From: Planotetraspora phitsanulokensis
Lineage (GTDB): Bacteria; Actinomycetota; Actinomycetes; Streptosporangiales; Streptosporangiaceae
Length of the DNA stretch: 64,000 nucleotides
NCBI RefSeq assembly: GCF_016863295.1
Contig: NZ_BOOP01000049.1
Location: forward strand, 1 to 64,000
Direction of reading: 5' to 3'
Shown: positions 16,319-25,976 of the stretch, piece after piece
Layout: each line of letters starts with the position of its first letter
How positions within the stretch are numbered: the first letter of the stretch is position 1
Notes under the pieces: generated by a model
What the model saw: the letters and a program-made list of their open reading frames with translations, nothing else
Told to the model about the DNA's origin: nothing
Databases searched by the model: none
Program-made: the position numbers and the translations under genes

Positions 16319-19300
16319 TCATCCGATTCGCTTCCAGGGTCCGTTGGGGTCGCCGGGTGCCTGGTTACGAGTCCACCATTGGGCCTGGTAGACGGCGCCC
16401 TGATATTCCGCCTTGTCACCCGCGACGAAGATCCGTGACGGAGTCCACACCGGGTTGCCGTCCGCCGTGACCACGATCTGTTCCCACGGCCCGTTCGGGT
16501 CGCCGGGGGTCTGATTCTGCGTCCACCAAAGGGCGCGCCAGACCGATCCACGGTAGGACGCCTGGTCGCCGGTGTTGTACACCTTGCCGGCGGTCCAAGC
16601 CGGCGGGTTGTCGATCACGATGGAGACGGTCTGCTCGGTGGTCAGGCCGTTCGTGCCGACTGCGTCGATCTTGAGCTGGTAGGTGCCGTTCGGGTATGCG
16701 GTGGTGTCCACGACGAGGTTGGGGTGGAGACCGTCGTTGTGGCTCCCCGGCGCCTTGGTGTTGTCGGTCAGCCAGACGCCGTCGCGGTTGAGTTCGATGT
16801 AGGTGTAGGACACGTCGGACGCGGCTCCGCCGAGGTCGACGGTGAAGGTCGGTGTGCCGGAGACCGATGCGCCGTCGGCGACTGAGACGCTCTTGATCGC
16901 CAGGTAGGGGGTCAGGGTCCAGAAATGGTCCGCGATGGACGCGTCGCTGGTCGCGGACGCCGGGCTCGCGATGACGGTCGCGTTGCGTCCGTTGCCCGAC
17001 GAGTCGGCGACGGCCGTCCCCGCGGTTTCATCGAACGTGTAATGCAGAACGTCGCCCGCGCCGGCCTGCCCGGTCGCGAGGGTGGACACCTCGGACGCGG
17101 TCAGTGCCCGGCCGTACACGTTGAAGTCGTCGACCGCTGCGGCCAGGTACGGGTCGCCCGAGTACTGCGAACGGCCGATCCAGTTCTGGGTCGTGCTGCC
17201 GAGGTTGGACGGGTGCAGAGTGAGGTTGGTGTTGGTGCCCGCAACCTGGCCGTTGACGTAGAGGGTGCCGGTGGTGCCGGACACGGTCACCGTCACGAGC
17301 GACCACGTGTTGAGCGGGAGCGACGTGGTGGAGCTGATCTGCTGCTCTCCGCCGGCGCCGTTGGTCGTGATGGCGAATCTGAGCCCCGTGCTCTTGTTGA
17401 GCGTCAGGAACATGTAGTTCGACGCGCCGGTGCCGAAGTCGAACACGCGCGACCACGTCGAGTTCTTGGTCGGGTTGACCCATGTCGAGATCGTGAAGTC
17501 GCCCGTGACACCGCTCACCGCGCCCCGCGGGACGTTGACGTACTGGTTGGATCCCGACAGCGCGACCGCATTGCCGAGCTTGCCGGCAACCCGGGTGCCA
17601 CTGGTACCGGATGAGGTGACGGTGGTGTCGCTCCACTGCACGACCGGGGCGCCCGAGTTCTTACTCATGCCGTCGACAGCGAGCACGAAGCCGGTGCCGT
17701 AGTTCACGAGCTTGTTGTGGCCCTTCCCGTCAGGGACCACCTGCCAGAGCTGGGTGTTGCTGTCGGCGTCGGTCTCCACCACTGCGGAGGCCCCGTTGCC
17801 GGTCGGGGCGTCCTTGACCCCGAGCACCAGATCGTCGGCCGCGTTGACCATCTTGTACAGATCCGGGCCGGCGGAGACCAGCTTCCATTTCTGGGTGGGA
17901 CCGCCCGCGACGGTGGCCTGGTTGACGGGCGTCCCTGCCGACGTACCCGCGTCCTTGGTGTCGAGTGCGAGACCGCTGTTGAGGTTGGTGATCCGGTAGG
18001 TGTTCTCGAGGTCGGTCGCAGTACCGGCGCCGCTGATCACCAGGTGGTAGGCGTTGGTGGAGTTCATCGCCACCGGCACGGTGATGGAGCCGTCGGTCAC
18101 CTGGTAAACGGTGTCGGAGACGGTGATCGGGCCGGCGACGGGGTTGGTCCGCCCGTACGACGGGGTGTACTCGAGCTTGGCGTGGACGGTGCCGCCCAGG
18201 TCGAGCTTGTCCAGTCCGTCGACCCGGACGGCGGTTGAGCCGCTGCCGCCGCCGAAGATCACGCTGACCTGCTTCTTGTCGCCGGGCACGGCGGCGGCGC
18301 CGTCGAGGCCGGTCGTGGCGTTGGGCGGGGTGGTCACGACCATGTCCCCGCTCATGTCGGCGTACCACTTGTAGAGCCAGTAGGCGCCGTTCGGGCTCCC
18401 GCCGGTGCCGGTCAGCAGGTCGCCGAGCGCGCCGTAGCCGTTCCAGAACGCGAGCTCCGCGTCGTGGATGCCGTATCGCTCGAACTTCGCGATGTACCCG
18501 ACCAGGGAGCCCGGGATGCCGACCTCGGAGGGCGCCGCGTACTCCTCGATCGAGATCGGGCGGGGGCTGATGCCGAGTTTCTTCATGATGGCGTTGACCT
18601 TGTCGAGGTCACCCACGATCTTGCCCGAGTTGATCAACTCGTGCCAGGAGATGATGTCGGGGACCGTGTCGGTCGCGACCGCGTTCTCCAGGAAGTTCTC
18701 CATGTCGTTGATGTTGTCGGAGAAGCTCGGGCCCTGGATCGGCGTGGTCGGGTCGAGCGATCGCACCTGACGGAAGGTCTTCGTCCAGAAGTCCTCGTAG
18801 GTGCCGTTGGACGCGAGCCACGTGTTGTCCGACTCGTTCCACAGTTCGTAGGCGGCCATGTTCGTCGCTCCGGACGCCTGGACGGCCTTGACCTGCTGCT
18901 CCACGACGCCCGGCCACGTGGTCCAACTGAACTGGTACGGCCAGCCCGCGTAGTAGTCCGAGAGGCGGTTGACGACCTTCGCGCCTGCTCTGGCCGCCTT
19001 GTCGGCGACCACCAGCACGTCGCCCTTCGCCTGCTGCCTGCCGCCTACAGCCATCTGAACGAACGTGTTCGGCTTGATGGCCTTGACCAGGGCGTCGGAG
19101 GGCGTCGAGTCGTCGGCGAGGCCGTACAGGGACCCTGTCGCAACGTACGTGACCGGGCGGAAGGGCTTGTCGGCACTCACCACAAGTGTGGATGCGGGTG
19201 CGGGGGCGGCGGACGCGGGCGAAGCCGTGATCGCGGTTCCTGCGGCCGCGATCGTGAGCGCGGCGACCAGGGCCGCTGTGCGGCGGGAGCGACCTCGGAG

Positions 19301-19360
19301 CCGGTTCATGCTGAGGCGAAGGGCTGATGCCCTCCCCTGGGGTAACGCTGTTCGAGACAT
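16319..19360 (-). CDS. Secreted multidomain glycosidase (GH39-like + ricin-type lectin + LamG + two CBM5/12)
   Basis: A secreted 1013-residue enzyme. A signal peptide ends near ASPASA-AP (residue 52). The catalytic part (about 55-430) looks like a clan A barrel of GH39 type: YELWNESDN supplies the likely acid/base Glu (about 176) and ISIEEYA the likely nucleophile (about 272). A ricin-type lectin domain follows (LVLGVKDAPTGNG, NTQLWQVVPDG), then a LamG/concanavalin-like domain (VTGDFTISTWVNPT to about 800), an Ig-like domain, and two chitin-binding-type repeats ending GDPNGPWEQI and GDPNGPWKRI. ATG 19360 follows AAAGGAG. A LacI-type palindrome lies upstream. Context suggests action on arabinose-containing glycans; GH family and substrate are inferred. 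Confidence 0.72.
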   Translation of the reverse strand: MSRTALPQGRASALRLSMNRLRGRSRRTAALVAALTIAAAGTAITASPASAAPAPASTLVVSADKPFRPVTYVATGSLYGLADDSTPSDALVKAIKPNTFVQMAVGGRQQAKGDVLVVADKAARAGAKVVNRLSDYYAGWPYQFSWTTWPGVVEQQVKAVQASGATNMAAYELWNESDNTWLASNGTYEDFWTKTFRQVRSLDPTTPIQGPSFSDNINDMENFLENAVATDTVPDIISWHELINSGKIVGDLDKVNAIMKKLGISPRPISIEEYAAPSEVGIPGSLVGYIAKFERYGIHDAELAFWNGYGALGDLLTGTGGSPNGAYWLYKWYADMSGDMVVTTPPNATTGLDGAAAVPGDKKQVSVIFGGGSGSTAVRVDGLDKLDLGGTVHAKLEYTPSYGRTNPVAGPITVSDTVYQVTDGSITVPVAMNSTNAYHLVISGAGTATDLENTYRITNLNSGLALDTKDAGTSAGTPVNQATVAGGPTQKWKLVSAGPDLYKMVNAADDLVLGVKDAPTGNGASAVVETDADSNTQLWQVVPDGKGHNKLVNYGTGFVLAVDGMSKNSGAPVVQWSDTTVTSSGTSGTRVAGKLGNAVALSGSNQYVNVPRGAVSGVTGDFTISTWVNPTKNSTWSRVFDFGTGASNYMFLTLNKSTGLRFAITTNGAGGEQQISSTTSLPLNTWSLVTVTVSGTTGTLYVNGQVAGTNTNLTLHPSNLGSTTQNWIGRSQYSGDPYLAAAVDDFNVYGRALTASEVSTLATGQAGAGDVLHYTFDETAGTAVADSSGNGRNATVIASPASATSDASIADHFWTLTPYLAIKSVSVADGASVSGTPTFTVDLGGAASDVSYTYIELNRDGVWLTDNTKAPGSHNDGLHPNLVVDTTAYPNGTYQLKIDAVGTNGLTTEQTVSIVIDNPPAWTAGKVYNTGDQASYRGSVWRALWWTQNQTPGDPNGPWEQIVVTADGNPVWTPSRIFVAGDKAEYQGAVYQAQWWTRNQAPGDPNGPWKRIG

Positions 19361-19467
19361 GCGTGATGCTCCTTTGTGTTCGGTGTGAACGAAGCGGGCG
19401 TTCACGTTCCCGAGTCATGCGTCGCCTCTGAGGGCTGCAGGGTCGGCTGGGCATAGGCAGCGCGGCC

Positions 19468-19481
19468 TGTTAGCGTTAACA
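19468..19481. promoter_or_regulatory. LacI-type operator before the GH39-like gene
   Basis: TGTTAGCGTTAACA is a near-perfect palindrome with the central CG of LacI-family sites, 107 bases upstream of the GH39-like start. The cognate regulator is probably one of the two plus-strand LacI genes at 24.8 or 26.0 kb. Confidence 0.5.
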
Positions 19482-19610
19482 AGCGAGTTCGGCAGGCTGC
19501 GTTCGTCTGTCGTCGGTACAGGTCAGTTCTCCGCTGGGGCGGGGACGGTGGCGGGCCGGCCCGTGAAGCCCTGGCGCGTGGTGCGAGAGCGACGGACGGT
19601 CCGTCGCCGG

Positions 19611-21548
19611 TCACCGGTCCTGTGGTGCGAGCGGGATCCAGACCCTCATCGCTCCGGCGGCCCTGTTGGCCCACAGGAAGTAGGGAATCGCCGGCATGGC
19701 GGTCGGCGGCGTCGCCGCCGGTGTGGCGGCGTCGAGCGGTAGGTACAGCTCGTCGTCGGCACTGGACTGCGCGCGTACCGGGGTCAGCAACATCACAGGC
19801 GCGATCGGGTGAGCGCCGGTGATGACGCCGATCGGCCCCCGGGCGTCCAGTTCCAGATCTTCAAGGACGATGCCGTCCAGTTCACCGGGCAGGTCGGCCT
19901 GTTCCAGGCAGTACACGAGCGGGCCACGGGTGAGTGCGACGCTGCCGCGTACCGCGTCGACGCGGTGATGGGCGGCGAGCAGTCGCGGCGGCATGGCCAG
20001 GACGAGTTCGACGCGGTCACCGGGCAGCCAGGTGCGGGTCAGCCCAAGGTAGCCCTGGTGACGGACGGCGGTGTCGACCGGTTCGCCGTTGACCGTCAGT
20101 TGGGCGTCGGCGCACCAGGCGGGCACACGCAGGGTCAGGGTCCACGGCGCCTCTGTGGTCTCGGTGACAGAGATGGTGACGGTCTCCTCCCACGGATAGG
20201 CGGTGGCGACCTCGATGGTGTGCCCACCGGCCGTCACCGTGCCCGGCGCGTACAGGTGCACCTGAAGGCCGCCGGGGTCGCCAGTGGCCGTGTAGGTGTG
20301 CAGGGATGCCATCAGCCTGGCGAGGTTGGGCGGGCAACATGCGCACGAGTACCAGGACAGCCGCCGGCCGGGGGCGTCCTCGTCGTCGCCGTCGTGGCCG
20401 GTGCGGAGCTGCAACGGGTTGGAATAGAAGAAGGCGGTGCCGTCGAGAGCCGTGCTGGCGGCGATCCCGTTGTAGAGGAGCCGCTCCATCTCGTCGGCGT
20501 AGCGGGACCGCCCGGTCGCCAGGAGCAGCCGCCATGCCCAGTGGAAACCGCCGATGGCGGCGCAGGTCTCGGCGTAGGCACGGTCGGGCGGTAGCTCGTA
20601 TGGGGCGCCGAATGCCTCGTCACGGTGGCGTGAGCCCTGCCCGCCGGTCAGGTAGGTCTTGGCGGCGATCGCCGACTCCCACAGCCGTTCGGCGGCGTTC
20701 AGCAGCGCGGAGTCACCGGTCTCGACGGCCACGTCCACGGCGCCGGCCGCCAGGTAGACCTGGCGCACGACGTGGCCCGTTACCTCGGTGGCGTCACGGA
20801 CAGGCTGGTGGTCCTGGTAGTAGTGGCGCTGCCGGAAGCGGCTGTCGGGGCCGAGCAGGCCGTGTCCGCGCAGGCCTACGAAGCGTGCGGCGAGATCGAG
20901 GTAGGGCCGGTGGCCGGTGACCCGGTAGAGCTCGACGAGCGCGGTCTCGACCTCGGGGTGCCCGTCGAGCGCGTCCACGCCGCCTGTGCCGAACCGCCGT
21001 ACCAGCAGATCGGCGAAGCGGCGCGCCACCGTGAGAATCTGCTGGACCGCCGGGGTGTCCGAGGCGCTGCGTGCGGCGGCTACGGCGGCCTGGATGAGGT
21101 GGCCGGCGGTGTACATCTCGTGACTGGACGGCAGTTCGGCCCACTGCCGGTCGCGATGGTCGACCTGGTAGTACGAATTCAGGTAGCCGTCGAAGTCTTG
21201 GGCCTTCTCCAGCAGTTGGGCGGTGTCGGCGACGAACGCCGAGGATCCGCCGGAGCGGGCGCGTTCCCACAGCGCCGCCTCGAGCGTCTTGTAGACGTCT
21301 GTGTCGGCGAACCACATGCCGGCGAAGTCACCTGCGAAGTCACCGGTGACACGGCGGAGGTTGTCGAGATTGCCCTGCGTGTGAAGCCGGCTGATGCAGT
21401 GCGGCAAGGTGGCATCGGCGTTGCGGATCTGCCAGCCGCCGAGCAGTCCGTCCGCGCTGAGGCGCACGGCGTGGGCGGGCAGCGGCCTGAGCGAGGAGAT
21501 CGCCTGGGAGGTGGGCAGGGTGGGACCGTACGAAACAGAGTGGGGCAT
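19611..21548 (-). CDS. GH127 beta-L-arabinofuranosidase-type enzyme
   Basis: A 645-residue GH127 (DUF1680) enzyme without a signal peptide, so cytoplasmic. Family members remove terminal beta-L-arabinofuranose using a zinc-bound cysteine nucleophile. The cysteine cluster YSCACCPPNLARL lies near residue 400, preceded by EMERLLYNGIAASTALDGTA and, earlier, YLTGGQGSRHRDEAFG. The N-terminal (alpha/alpha)6 barrel contains DTDVYKTLEAALW, and the C-terminal beta domains have APWTLTLRVPAWC. The ATG at 21548 follows AGGAA, 11 bases after the permease stop. It is the last gene of an SBP-permease-permease-GH127 operon, so it should process an imported arabinooligosaccharide. Confidence 0.85.
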   Translation of the reverse strand: MPHSVSYGPTLPTSQAISSLRPLPAHAVRLSADGLLGGWQIRNADATLPHCISRLHTQGNLDNLRRVTGDFAGDFAGMWFADTDVYKTLEAALWERARSGGSSAFVADTAQLLEKAQDFDGYLNSYYQVDHRDRQWAELPSSHEMYTAGHLIQAAVAAARSASDTPAVQQILTVARRFADLLVRRFGTGGVDALDGHPEVETALVELYRVTGHRPYLDLAARFVGLRGHGLLGPDSRFRQRHYYQDHQPVRDATEVTGHVVRQVYLAAGAVDVAVETGDSALLNAAERLWESAIAAKTYLTGGQGSRHRDEAFGAPYELPPDRAYAETCAAIGGFHWAWRLLLATGRSRYADEMERLLYNGIAASTALDGTAFFYSNPLQLRTGHDGDDEDAPGRRLSWYSCACCPPNLARLMASLHTYTATGDPGGLQVHLYAPGTVTAGGHTIEVATAYPWEETVTISVTETTEAPWTLTLRVPAWCADAQLTVNGEPVDTAVRHQGYLGLTRTWLPGDRVELVLAMPPRLLAAHHRVDAVRGSVALTRGPLVYCLEQADLPGELDGIVLEDLELDARGPIGVITGAHPIAPVMLLTPVRAQSSADDELYLPLDAATPAATPPTAMPAIPYFLWANRAAGAMRVWIPLAPQDR

Positions 21549-21559
21549 GCAGGGGTTCC

Positions 21560-22369
21560 TCAGTCCTTGACGGCACCGGCGGTCACGCCGGCGGCCACAT
21601 ACCGCTGAGCCACGATGAGCAGCAGCGTCGCGGGGATGGACGCGACCACGGCGGTCGCCATGATGGCGTTCCATTCCTGGTTGTTGTTGCCGATGTAGCG
21701 GTAGATGCCGAGCGTGATCGGCTGCTGGGCTCCGCCGCCGTCGAGGGTCGTGGCGAAGACGAAATCCGACCACGCCCACAGGAAGGCGAACAGGCTGACG
21801 GTCACGACGGCGTTGCGGCTCACCGGGAGGATCACCGACCAGAACGTACGGAACGCTCCGGCTCCGTCGATCTTCGCCGCCGCGGCCAATTCCGCTGGGA
21901 TTCCGGACATGAACGCCGTGAAGATGAGCACACCGAACGGGACCGCGATGGTGGAGTCGGCCAGTACCAGGCCCGCGGAGCTGTTGAGCACCCCGAGCTT
22001 GAGGTAGATGGCGTAGAAGCCCATCGCCATGATGACACCGGGGATCATCTGGGCGACCAGCAGCACGAAGCTCAGCGTGCCTGCCCCGCGCGGGCGTAGC
22101 TTGGCCAGGGAGTAGCCGGCCGGCGCCGACACGATGACGGTGAGCGCGACGGTGCCGAGCCCGATGAGCAGGCTGTTGCCCAGGAAGGGCAGTTGCTGAT
22201 CGAGCACCGCGCGGTAGCCGTCGAAGGTTCCGCGCAGCGGGAAGAGGTGTGGCGGGTCCGCACGCATGTCGGTGTCCTTGGTGAAGGACACGTTGATCAT
22301 CCAGTAGACCGGAAACAACATGATCGCGGTCAGCCCGACGCCGACGGCCGTCTTCAGGGAGCGCTTCAT
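21560..22369 (-). CDS. Carbohydrate ABC transporter permease, MalG type (operon 1)
   Basis: A 269-residue inner-membrane permease of the CUT1 family with six hydrophobic segments, starting with a single helix and MINVSFTKDTDM. The EAA-like cytoplasmic loop reads AAAAKIDGAGAFRTFWSVIL near residue 170 and is where the ATPase docks. It overlaps the upstream permease stop by four bases. No ATPase gene is in the operon; actinomycete CUT1 importers commonly share a distant MsiK-type ATPase. Its closest relative in the window is the permease at 29952-30758, which shares whole segments such as FAFLWAWSDFVFA and the same C-terminus. Confidence 0.88.
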   Translation of the reverse strand: MKRSLKTAVGVGLTAIMLFPVYWMINVSFTKDTDMRADPPHLFPLRGTFDGYRAVLDQQLPFLGNSLLIGLGTVALTVIVSAPAGYSLAKLRPRGAGTLSFVLLVAQMIPGVIMAMGFYAIYLKLGVLNSSAGLVLADSTIAVPFGVLIFTAFMSGIPAELAAAAKIDGAGAFRTFWSVILPVSRNAVVTVSLFAFLWAWSDFVFATTLDGGGAQQPITLGIYRYIGNNNQEWNAIMATAVVASIPATLLLIVAQRYVAAGVTAGAVKD

Positions 22370-23325
22370 CGCAGAGTCCTCCGCTGCATGCGGATGTAGA
22401 GCAACCCGAAGACCATGGCGAGGATGATCAGCAGGTTGCCGACCGCGGCACCCGGGCCGAAGGACGGCAACAGGTTGCCGAAACCGAGCCGGTACGACCA
22501 GGTGGCGAGGGTCGTGGAGCCATCGGCCGGGCCGCCCCTCGTCATGATCCAGATGATGTCGAAGACCTTGAGCGTATAGATCAGACCGAGCAACAGCGTG
22601 ATCGCCGACACCGGGCGCAGCAGGGGGAAGGTCACCCGCCAGAACGTGCTCCAGTGCGTGGCACCGTCGAGCGCCGCGGCCTCGTAGATCTCCGACGGGA
22701 TGGACTGCAGGCCGCTGTAGAGCACGACCAGGTTGAACGGGATGCCGATCCAGATGTTGGCGATGGTGACCGACGCCAGCGACCAGTCCGGCGAGGTCAG
22801 CCAGTTGACGGGGCCGATGCCGAACACGCCCAGGGCGGTGTTGACGATCCCGGAGTCGCTGTTGAGCATCCAGGACCACGTCGAAGCCGAGACGATGAGG
22901 GGCAGCAGCCACGGGACGAGGAACAGCGCGCGCAGCGTGGCCGACAGACGGAAGTGCTGGTGAAAGAAGATCGCCAGAGCCATGCCGATGGAGAACTGGA
23001 AGACCAGCGAGACTCCCGTGAACACCGCGGTGTGGGTCAACGCCGGCCAGAAGGTCGGGCTGTCGAACACGGTGCGGTAGTTGTCCAGTCCGCTGAACGG
23101 CGCGCCACCCTGCACGAAGGAGCGGACCGTGTACCGGTGCAGGCTCAGGTCGAGGTTGCGGTAAAGCGGATAGGCGTAGAACGCGATCAGGTAGACGACG
23201 ACCGGGGCGAGGAAGGCCCAAGCGGTCCACTGCCCGCTCGACCGGGCTCGGGATGTTCGCCCGAAACCGGCCTCCGTCTCCGGCACGGCCGGAACGGAGG
23301 CACGGGTTGTGACGTGGGGCGCCAT
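22366..23325 (-). CDS. Carbohydrate ABC transporter permease, MalF type (operon 1)
   Basis: A 319-residue CUT1 permease with about six transmembrane helices and a large periplasmic-side loop after helix 1. The cytoplasmic docking loop reads YEAAALDGATHWSTFWRVTF near residue 215. The start at ATG 23325 lies two bases after the solute-binding-protein stop, so translation is likely coupled. It forms the heterodimeric channel with the downstream permease and is paralogous to 30755-31720. Confidence 0.88.
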   Translation of the reverse strand: MAPHVTTRASVPAVPETEAGFGRTSRARSSGQWTAWAFLAPVVVYLIAFYAYPLYRNLDLSLHRYTVRSFVQGGAPFSGLDNYRTVFDSPTFWPALTHTAVFTGVSLVFQFSIGMALAIFFHQHFRLSATLRALFLVPWLLPLIVSASTWSWMLNSDSGIVNTALGVFGIGPVNWLTSPDWSLASVTIANIWIGIPFNLVVLYSGLQSIPSEIYEAAALDGATHWSTFWRVTFPLLRPVSAITLLLGLIYTLKVFDIIWIMTRGGPADGSTTLATWSYRLGFGNLLPSFGPGAAVGNLLIILAMVFGLLYIRMQRRTLR

Positions 23326-23327
23326 GG

Positions 23328-24599
23328 TCACTTGGTCGCAGCGGCGGCCGTGGCTTGGGCGGCGCCGAACGCGTCCTGCGGGGACTTCGCTCCGCTCAAA
23401 GCCGCCTGGAAACCGGTCCACATCGGCTCGGAGATCTTCGGGTACTTGGTGCCGAGGTTGTCGCTGGTGCGGCCCTTGGCCGCCTTGACGGCCTCGACCC
23501 AGACCTTCAGTTCGGAGTTGTCCGCCACCTGCTTGGCCTGCACGGTGTCGGTCGCCGCGATGTAGGACAGGGTCGTGTCCGTGGTGTAGGCGTTGTCGGC
23601 GTTGGTCAGACAGGCGATCAGCTTTTGGCTGGTGGCGTAGCGGCCGGTGTCGGTCTGCACCGGCGCGGTGACGAACTCACCGCCCGTGGGCGCCGGCGCG
23701 GTGCCGCCGGAGGAGGACGGAATCGGGATGATGCCGTACTCGAAGCCGGCCTTCTTCGCGTTCGCCAGTTGCCACGTACCGTTCTCGGCGAACGCGAACT
23801 GCCCGGTGGCGAACTCCTGCCAGCTCGTGGTCTGGGTGTTGTTGATGACCGAGTTCGGCGCGTAGCCGTTCTTGAGCCAGTCCGTCCACAGCTGCAACGC
23901 GGAGACGCCCTGCGCCGAGTCGAGCTGGGTCAGGTTCGCGCCGGCGCCCCAGAACCAGGGCAGGAACTGGAAGCTCCCCTCCTCGGTGCCGATCGCCGAG
24001 AAGGTGATGCCCTTCTTGCCGGCGGCCTTGACCTTCGCCAGCGCGGCGGTGAGCGACGTCCAGTCCTTGATTTCCGCCGGGTCGACTCCTGCCGTGGTCA
24101 GCACAGCCTTGTTGTAGTAGAGGGCGAGGGTGTTGGCGCCGATCGGGATGCCGTACGTCTTGCCGTCGAGCTGGCCGGCAGCGAGCAGGTTCGGTTCCAC
24201 CGCAGAGGTGTCGATCTTCATCTCGTCGGTGGTCGTGAGCACCCCCGCGTCGGCGAGGGTGGACACCACGGGGTTGTCGACGATGAGCACGTCCGGCGAG
24301 TTGCCCTGCTGGGCGGCGAGGAGAGCCTTGTTGGTCAGATCCGTGGTGTCGTAGCCGGTGCGCTTGATCGTGACGCCGACGTCGGTGCCGCACTTCTGCA
24401 GCAACTTCACCCAATCGGCGCTGTCGTCGAACTGCGGGTACGGGTCCCAGATCGCGTAGGTGCCGCTCGAACCCGAGGAGCCGGAGCCCGACCCTGTGGG
24501 CGACCCCGTGCCCGTAGAGCACGCGGCGGCGAGGCAGGCCGACAGTGCGATGGCCGCACCCGTGTAGGTGCGGCGACGCGTGGCATTCCAGGAAGTCAT
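23328..24599 (-). CDS. Sugar-binding lipoprotein of ABC transporter (operon 1)
   Basis: A 423-residue extracellular solute-binding protein (family 1). The lipobox LAAACS near residue 22 predicts a lipid-anchored cysteine, followed by a Gly/Ser-rich tether. TYAIWDPYPQFDDSADWVKL begins the mature lobe, and NSPDVLIVDNPVVSTLADAG and FLPWFWGAGANLTQLDS are characteristic stretches. The protein captures an oligosaccharide at the cell surface for the two permeases. It is roughly 70 percent identical by eye to the SBP of the GH63 operon and exactly the same length, so the two operons arose by duplication. The ligand is inferred to be an arabinose-containing oligosaccharide. Confidence 0.88.
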   Translation of the reverse strand: MTSWNATRRRTYTGAAIALSACLAAACSTGTGSPTGSGSGSSGSSGTYAIWDPYPQFDDSADWVKLLQKCGTDVGVTIKRTGYDTTDLTNKALLAAQQGNSPDVLIVDNPVVSTLADAGVLTTTDEMKIDTSAVEPNLLAAGQLDGKTYGIPIGANTLALYYNKAVLTTAGVDPAEIKDWTSLTAALAKVKAAGKKGITFSAIGTEEGSFQFLPWFWGAGANLTQLDSAQGVSALQLWTDWLKNGYAPNSVINNTQTTSWQEFATGQFAFAENGTWQLANAKKAGFEYGIIPIPSSSGGTAPAPTGGEFVTAPVQTDTGRYATSQKLIACLTNADNAYTTDTTLSYIAATDTVQAKQVADNSELKVWVEAVKAAKGRTSDNLGTKYPKISEPMWTGFQAALSGAKSPQDAFGAAQATAAAATK

Positions 24600-24828
24600 G
24601 GCGATCCCTTTGAACGGGGGGTTAGCTATTGGGATTGCGGATCGAGGGTCGTGGTGCCCGGCCCTTCGCGGCGGACGACTTCGGCCTGAACGGAGGTCTG
24701 GGGGAACCATCGGTCGTAGATCGGAAAATCAGGAAAACGGTTGCCCTGACGCTAGGCAGCACCTTGCGTGCATGTCAATACCTAGTTACAGTCCCATTAA
24801 CTGGAAGCTTGAGTGCCATCAGGAAACT

Positions 24829-25872
24829 ATGGAGGAAACACTGGGCAACAACGTTCGCCCCTCCACGATCAGCGAGGTGGCCGCACTGGCCGGGGTCTCC
24901 ACAGGAACCGCGTCCAAGGCGCTCAACGGTCGCGGCAGCCTGCGGCCCGAGACCCGTCTGCGCGTGCAGCAGGCCGCCGAGCAGCTCGGGTTCGTCGCCA
25001 ACGCGGCCGCACGCAGCCTGCACAGCGGGCGCACCTACACGGTGGGCATGATCACGACCGACAGCATCGGGCGGTTCAGCATCCCGCTGATGATCGGCGC
25101 CGAGGATGCACTCGGCGCCGGGCAGATGTCGGTTTTTCTGTGCGACGCCAGAGACGACCCGATCCGCGAGCAGTACTACGTCCGGACCCTCCTCAGCCGG
25201 AAAGTCGACGGGATCATCGTGACGGGCCGGCGTACCCAGGCCCGCACGCCGATCAGCGCGGACCTCCCGGTGCCTGTGGTGTACGCATTCATCAGTTCCT
25301 CGGACCCGCAGGACTGCTCGGTCGTCCCGGACGAAGCCGATGGCGCACGCCGCGCCATACAGCACCTCCTCGCAATCGGTCGCCGCCGAATCGTCCACGT
25401 CACCGGCCCCGAACACCACCATTCGGTAACGGTCCGCGCCACCGCGGCCGCGGAGACTCTGGCCGCAGAGGGGCTCGAGCCTGCGTCCACGACCCTGTAC
25501 GGCGAGTGGAGCGAGGCTTGGGGTCGCCAGGCGGCAGGAATCCTGCTTTCCACTGGAGCCGACATCGACGCCGTTTTCTGCGGTAGTGACCAGATCGCCC
25601 GCGGCGTGGCAGAGGGCCTGCGCGAGGCCGGCCGGGACATCCCCCGCGACGTCGCCCTGGTCGGCTTCGACAACTGGGACGTCATGGTTCAGGGCAGCAG
25701 ACCCGCGCTGACCAGCATCGACATGGACCTGGAAGGAATCGGCCGTACGGCCGCCGAGCTACTCCTGGCGGCCGTGAACGGTGACCCGGTACACGGCCAA
25801 CGGGCCCTTCCCTGCCGTCTCGTCCCGCGCGCCTCCACCGCTGTGCCGGCCGATCCAGGTCCCCGCAAGTGA
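24829..25872 (+). CDS. LacI-family transcriptional regulator (A)
   Basis: A 347-residue LacI-family regulator. The helix-turn-helix and hinge read TISEVAALAGVSTGTASKAL, then ANAAARSLHSGRT, and the sugar-binding core has the usual DAVFCGSDQIARGVAEGL near residue 250 and VALVGFDNWD. ATG 24829 is the first codon giving a complete HTH. It is divergent from the GH127 operon across 229 bases, the normal place for its repressor. That gap contains AGTTA/TAACT arms nine bases apart (about 24784-24802), a weak operator candidate. A second LacI gene follows 104 bases later on the same strand. Confidence 0.87.
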   Translation: MEETLGNNVRPSTISEVAALAGVSTGTASKALNGRGSLRPETRLRVQQAAEQLGFVANAAARSLHSGRTYTVGMITTDSIGRFSIPLMIGAEDALGAGQMSVFLCDARDDPIREQYYVRTLLSRKVDGIIVTGRRTQARTPISADLPVPVVYAFISSSDPQDCSVVPDEADGARRAIQHLLAIGRRRIVHVTGPEHHHSVTVRATAAAETLAAEGLEPASTTLYGEWSEAWGRQAAGILLSTGADIDAVFCGSDQIARGVAEGLREAGRDIPRDVALVGFDNWDVMVQGSRPALTSIDMDLEGIGRTAAELLLAAVNGDPVHGQRALPCRLVPRASTAVPADPGPRK

Positions 25873-25976
25873 ACTTCACGATGCTGTTGGAACAGGCACT
25901 GCCGTCCGGCGCCCGTCGACCGCCGACTTGCCGAAGCCCCGCTGGATAGCACCGACCGTTGAAATGGAGAACTGCC

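Noticed and set aside
16319-19360. Possible assignment as a chitinase because of the two C-terminal chitin-binding-type repeats
   Set aside because: The catalytic part has no DxxDxDxE motif of GH18 and no GH19 signature; the WNE and EEY motifs point to a clan A enzyme.
23355-24689. A 444-codon plus-strand frame opposite SBP 1
   Set aside because: It is antisense, low in complexity, and the paralogous SBP 2 locus shows the same kind of shadow frame.
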